In this document: in pieces, positions 21,170-21,638 of the stretch
How positions within the stretch are numbered: the first letter of the stretch is position 1
How the letters are laid out: each line of letters begins with the position of its first letter
DNA from: Thermoplasmatales archaeon
GTDB lineage: Archaea > Thermoplasmatota > E2 > DHVEG-1
Length of the DNA stretch: 21,638 bases
Direction: 5' to 3'
Assembly (NCBI GenBank): GCA_023140035.1
Contig: JAGLML010000005.1
Location: 1-21,638 of the forward strand
Program-made: the position numbers and the translations under genes
The notes under the pieces: model-generated
Databases searched by the model: none
The model's input: the letters and a program-made list of their open reading frames with translations, nothing else
Told to the model about the DNA's origin: nothing

Positions 21170-21638
21170 ATGACTGTTGTGATTGTTTCTTCCACAGAAG
21201 ATCCGGCAAGTACAAGCATTAAAAAAAATCTTTTGGAGCAATCATCATGGAATGAAGTAGAATCATTCGATAATTTGCCGGTATACAGACATTCTACGAT
21301 GAAAGATATTGTAATTATTACGATAAGAGATAGAAAAATAAGATATGAAAATCTTGACAAAGAAATCGATAACAAGCTAGGAATTAAACCAAAACAGGCA
21401 ATTTTTATATCGAGACACAGAAGCGAAATGGGGAGGCCGACACTTACTGTACACCCCATAGGCAACTATGGAGAAGCACAGTTTGGAGGAAAACCAAAAA
21501 CGTTAGTAAAGTCCGTTCCTAGGTTAATGACCCATCTTTTAAGACTCATTAAAAAGAATTTGCAATCAACGGATCTTACCTATCAAGTCTGTTACGAAGT
21601 TACCCATCATGGCCCCTATCTTGAAACTCCCACACTTT
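21170..21638 (+). CDS. dtdA: D-aminoacyl-tRNA deacylase, archaeal/plant type (partial, 3' end beyond window)
   Basis: The first 156 codons of a gene whose family proteins run to about 250-280 residues. The enzyme removes D-amino acids wrongly attached to tRNA. Family motifs are SRHRSEMGRPTLTVHPIGN followed by a Phe-Gly-Gly block, and CYEVTHHGPYLETPTLF at the window edge, including the conserved His-His-Gly-Pro. The N-terminal strand is MTVVIVSSTEDPAS. This family (GEK1/DTD2) is found in archaea and plants and not in bacteria, which makes it the best taxonomic marker in the window. The start is ATG 21170; no clear ribosome site precedes it. AT-rich sequence around 21131-21147 may hold its promoter, or it may follow the small gene upstream. 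Confidence 0.93.
   Translation, partial: MTVVIVSSTEDPASTSIKKNLLEQSSWNEVESFDNLPVYRHSTMKDIVIITIRDRKIRYENLDKEIDNKLGIKPKQAIFISRHRSEMGRPTLTVHPIGNYGEAQFGGKPKTLVKSVPRLMTHLLRLIKKNLQSTDLTYQVCYEVTHHGPYLETPTL

Overview
The window looks archaeal. The strongest marker is the incomplete last gene, which encodes the GEK1/DtdA-type D-aminoacyl-tRNA deacylase of archaea (and plants). Promoters are TATA/BRE-like, some messages look leaderless, several starts are TTG, and the DNA is AT-rich (about 35% G+C in a hand-counted coding stretch). Rubrerythrin, desulforedoxin-like and ferredoxin-thioredoxin-reductase proteins suggest an anaerobe. A secreted M14 peptidase with a PKD-like domain recalls uncultured Thermoplasmatota, but that placement is inference.

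Layout. (1) 1-1085: an IS605/TnpB-type right-end RNA hairpin at the window edge, a PIN-domain protein, and a C-terminally short arsenate reductase. (2) 1208-3170: a thiol/iron redox cluster with a CPHC thioredoxin, a frameshifted nitroreductase, a glutaredoxin, a ferredoxin-thioredoxin reductase fused to rubredoxin, and a desulforedoxin-like protein. (3) 3335-5287: a small HExxHxxGxxD zincin and an orphan dihydrolipoamide-dehydrogenase-like flavoenzyme. (4) 5378-15586, all on the minus strand: two Cys-rich miniproteins, a GH63-like glycoside hydrolase, a 55-residue stub of a ROK sugar kinase, a LOG-family nucleotide phosphoribohydrolase, then pgi, gnd, pgl, zwf, a ZIP-like membrane protein, rpe and a one-chain transketolase. 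(5) 15786-21638: rubrerythrin, HtpX protease, secreted M14 peptidase, queuosine-precursor transporter, a 46-residue leaderless ORF, and the start of dtdA.

The central locus reads as one metabolic unit. A glycoside is hydrolysed, the sugar would be phosphorylated (the kinase is now broken), glucose-6-phosphate and fructose-6-phosphate are interconverted, and the complete oxidative pentose phosphate branch produces NADPH and ribulose-5-phosphate, followed by epimerase and transketolase. A bacterial-type zwf/pgl/gnd set is uncommon in archaea, most of which make pentoses by the reverse ribulose-monophosphate route. The redox genes on both sides are natural users of reducing power, though no shared control is shown between them and the pentose operon.

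Non-coding points of most interest: two TnpB/omega-RNA-like ends with compensatory stem changes and no tnpB in the window, one lying antisense across the 5' end of pgi; and one 14-bp perfect palindrome at two promoters 12 kb apart. No tRNA, rRNA or CRISPR array was seen.
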